Positions 6,350 through 8,093 of a stretch of 8,093 nt of DNA are shown piece by piece. The DNA is from Acidobacteriota bacterium (GTDB lineage Bacteria; Acidobacteriota; Blastocatellia; Pyrinomonadales; Pyrinomonadaceae). Numbering within the stretch: position 1 is the first letter of the stretch; each line of letters begins with the position of its first letter. The stretch covers positions 1 to 8,093 of the forward strand of contig JAEZIT010000020.1 in the NCBI GenBank assembly GCA_023436495.1. Reading direction: 5' to 3'. Under the pieces are notes generated by a model, which saw only the letters and a program-made list of their open reading frames with translations, did no database searches and was not told the origin of the DNA. The translations under genes were made by a program, and so were the position numbers.

Positions 6350-6871
6350 CTATGATCCTTTAACCGGCGTCGGACTGTCCTCTTTCTTTTTCTTGGTCAA
6401 GAACATGTCGAGGATCAATAGTCCGGCCCCCATGACAATGGCCATGTCCGCCACGTTGAAGGTCGGATAATGCCAGTTGCCAAACTGCACGTCGATAAAA
6501 TCGATAACGAACCCGAGCCGCAGCCTGTCCGTGACGTTTCCGGCAATGCCGGCAAGCAGCAAGACCAGCGAACCGAGCACACGGTCGTCGCTTCGCGGCG
6601 TTCGCCAAAAGAAATAAAGCACGAGTACGCCCGCTATCATCGCCACCGCCGAAAGACCCCAGCGGCCTGTATCGCCGTGATCATCGAGCATACTGAACGC
6701 AACCCCTGTGTTCTGCGCGTAAGCGAAATTCAGAAAACCCTGTATGACTGGGATATCATCTCCGAAACGCAGGCGGCGGACCGCCCACGCCTTGGTCATC
6801 TGGTCAATAAGGAAAACTCCCGCGCCGATGGCCAAGTATGCGAGTTTCCAAATAAGATCTTTTTTCGTCAC
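6350..6871 (-). CDS. lspA: Lipoprotein signal peptidase LspA (signal peptidase II), GTG start
   Basis: 173 residues, an inner-membrane aspartyl protease that removes the signal peptide from prolipoproteins after Lgt has acted. Four hydrophobic segments are visible (about 8-25, 71-89, 97-113, 138-158). Family motifs are DQMTKAW with D23, FAYAQNTGVAFSML (49-62), GNVTDRLRLGFVIDFI with catalytic D115, and FNVADMAI with catalytic D142. The start codon is GTG at 6871 with only a weak ribosome-binding site; MTKKDLIWKL is a normal LspA N-terminus and no better start was seen. The tail is Lys-rich and cytosolic (TKKKKEDSPTP). The gene follows ileS by 66 bases, the same order as in proteobacteria, and its final codons carry the ribosome-binding site for lgt. 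None of the three exported proteins encoded to the left has a lipobox, so they are not clients of this pathway. Confidence 0.97.
   Translation of the reverse strand: MTKKDLIWKLAYLAIGAGVFLIDQMTKAWAVRRLRFGDDIPVIQGFLNFAYAQNTGVAFSMLDDHGDTGRWGLSAVAMIAGVLVLYFFWRTPRSDDRVLGSLVLLLAGIAGNVTDRLRLGFVIDFIDVQFGNWHYPTFNVADMAIVMGAGLLILDMFLTKKKKEDSPTPVKGS
6356..6361 (-). promoter_or_regulatory. Ribosome-binding site of lgt inside lspA
   Basis: Minus-strand AAAGGA lies 6 bases before the lgt ATG and within the last codons of lspA. It is the clearest Shine-Dalgarno in the window, and with the TAG-ATG junction it supports coupled translation of lspA and lgt. Confidence 0.75.
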
Positions 6872-6892
6872 TGCGTTCTATTGTTGGATGCT

Positions 6893-6921
6893 CAAATTTA
6901 CCGCGGCAGATGCCGCATTTG
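6893..6921. repeat. Imperfect hairpin in ileS-lspA spacer
   Basis: The inner stem GCGGC-AGAT-GCCGC (6903-6916) is flanked by outer arms CAAAT and ATTTG, with a bulge of five bases on one side. No T tract follows on the minus strand, so read-through into lspA is expected; it may be an mRNA processing or stability structure. It could also be chance. Confidence 0.3.
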
Positions 6922-6937
6922 AATTGCTGCCCGTCAA

Positions 6938-8093
6938 CTACGCTGCCGCAAAACGTATGATCTCGGCCAAAGCTTCGACACAGCGTTCGCAGACAGTTGG
7001 ATATTCTTCAACTTCGCCCACGCGTGTCGAATAATTCCAGCACCGCTCGCATTTTTCGCCATCGGCCTTTTCGATGGCGACGGAGAATTTATCGCCCTCA
7101 TGAACCTCGACCTGTGAAACGATAAAGATATATCGAAGCTCCGGATAGTAATCCAATAGGAAACGCGTAGTTTCCGAATCGGCGTTCAGGATGACCTTTG
7201 CCTCGAGCGACGACCCGATGCGTTTTTGGTTTCGCGCATCCTCAAGGGCCTTCAGCACTTCATCGCGGATCGCGAAAATGCGTTCCCAACTCGACAAAAG
7301 ATCGGCATCGATAGCAGCTTCCGCCTTTGGAAATTCCGCCATGTGGACGGACGGAACTTCGCGTGCAGGCAGGTTCTCCCAAGCTTCGTCCGCCGTAAAG
7401 GCTAGCATCGGCGCCAGTAGCCGGCATAGCTCGTCGGCGATCCGATAAAGGGCTGTTTGCGCCGAGCGACGTGCCTCAGACTTCGGCGCCATGATATAAA
7501 GGCGGTCCTTGATGATGTCGAAATATCGCGCCGACAGCGTTACCGTACAGAAGTTATAAACGGCATTGTAGGCGGCCTGGAAATCGTAGACTTCATACCC
7601 TTTTAAGATCTTTCCCGTTACCTCGTCCAGAGACACGAGAGCCCATCGGTCGATCTCCAACATTCTTTCGACCGGAACCGAGTCGGACGCCGGGTCAAAA
7701 CCGTCGAGATTGCCGAGAGCGTAGCGAAGCGTATTGCGCATCTTGCGATAGGCGTCGACGACCCGTGAAAGAATCTCGTCTGAGCAGCGGACGTCTTCGG
7801 TATAATCGACCGCTGCCGCCCAGAGACGCAGGATCTCGGCCCCGGATTTATTGATGATTTCCATCGGGGAAGTGACATTACCGAGCGATTTGCTCTGCTT
7901 TTTACCTTCGCCGTCGACGACCCAGCCATGCGTGATGATCTGGCGATAAGGAGATTCGTCATGAGCGGCGAGGCCGCACATTAGCGACGAATTGAACCAG
8001 CCGCGATACTGGTCGCCGCCTTCGAGATATACGTCGGCAGGAAACCGCAGCGTGGCGGCGCGCGGGTGGCGCGCCGCGCGCGCCCACCCGCCC
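6938..8093 (-). CDS. ileS: Isoleucyl-tRNA synthetase, C-terminal part (cut by window edge)
   Basis: About 385 residues of a roughly 900-1000 residue class I synthetase that charges tRNA-Ile in the cytosol; the N-terminal Rossmann and editing domains lie outside the window. Visible in order are PADVYLEGGDQYRGWFNSSL (catalytic domain), the ATP-binding KMSKS-type loop as KQSKSLGN (7886-7900 for KQSKS), and the anticodon-binding helical domain (EILRLWAAAVDYTEDVRCSD, DAYRKMRNTLRYALGNLDGF). A C-terminal zinc ribbon follows with CERC (C at 7049-7051) and CERC (last C at 6980-6982). Loss of the loop Met to Gln is compatible with function, since the two Lys and the Ser are kept. The stop is TAG. It heads the ileS > lspA > lgt > rluD cluster. 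In its first 40 bases at the window edge the frame stays open but becomes Arg/Ala/Gly-rich, unlike IleRS. Confidence 0.96.
   Translation of the reverse strand, partial: GGWARAARHPRAATLRFPADVYLEGGDQYRGWFNSSLMCGLAAHDESPYRQIITHGWVVDGEGKKQSKSLGNVTSPMEIINKSGAEILRLWAAAVDYTEDVRCSDEILSRVVDAYRKMRNTLRYALGNLDGFDPASDSVPVERMLEIDRWALVSLDEVTGKILKGYEVYDFQAAYNAVYNFCTVTLSARYFDIIKDRLYIMAPKSEARRSAQTALYRIADELCRLLAPMLAFTADEAWENLPAREVPSVHMAEFPKAEAAIDADLLSSWERIFAIRDEVLKALEDARNQKRIGSSLEAKVILNADSETTRFLLDYYPELRYIFIVSQVEVHEGDKFSVAIEKADGEKCERCWNYSTRVGEVEEYPTVCERCVEALAEIIRFAAA
8054..8093. other. Extreme G+C fold-back at right window edge
   Basis: 38 of 40 bases are G or C, against roughly half elsewhere. GGGTGGCGCGC and GCGCGCCCACCC are reverse complements apart from one extra C, giving a strong hairpin. 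The ileS frame here encodes mostly Arg, Ala and Gly just where a stretch related to SHFAVL is expected before PADVYLEG. The most likely reading is a sequencing or assembly-edge artefact. Confidence 0.5.

Noticed and set aside
6872..6937. Riboswitch or T-box element between ileS and lspA
   Set aside because: Only 66 bases, with one small imperfect hairpin and no recognisable conserved leader sequence.

Overview
The window reads as a chromosomal fragment of a Gram-negative environmental bacterium, about half G+C overall. The secreted glycosidases, the run ileS-lspA-lgt-rluD and the general style of the proteins would suit an Acidobacteriota member such as the Blastocatellia. That placement is an impression from protein style, not a demonstrated assignment. 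No tRNA, rRNA, CRISPR array, insertion sequence or phage gene was seen.

Left region (1-3444, minus strand): two exported glycoside hydrolases lie in tandem. A GH20 beta-N-acetylhexosaminidase with a C-terminal PA14-like domain is upstream, and a GH92-type alpha-mannosidase, cut off by the window edge, is downstream. The 65-base spacer between them holds two different perfect palindromes, the strongest regulatory-looking signal in the window. A hexosaminidase plus an exo-mannosidase is a logical pair for trimming N-glycan-like or other GlcNAc/mannose glycans outside the cytoplasm.

Middle region (3445-4545): a 177-base divergent intergenic region, then the only plus-strand gene, a 290-residue secreted protein of no recognised family. 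It is closed by a strong intrinsic terminator sitting between two convergent genes.

Right region (4543-8093, minus strand): a tight housekeeping cluster transcribed ileS > lspA > lgt > rluD. It carries isoleucyl-tRNA synthetase (C-terminal part only), signal peptidase II, prolipoprotein diacylglyceryl transferase, and an RluD-family 23S rRNA pseudouridine synthase. Lgt and LspA perform consecutive steps of lipoprotein maturation. The lspA stop codon abuts the lgt start, and rluD most likely begins at a TTG codon 13 bases after lgt.

Both ends of the window look odd. The last 40 bases are about 95% G+C and fold back on themselves inside ileS, and the first ~43 bases are rich in short hairpins and do not read like GH92. 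Both may be assembly-edge effects. I found no convincing new multi-gene system. The best leads are the twin palindromes, the uncharacterised secreted protein and a low-G+C patch inside the GH92 gene.
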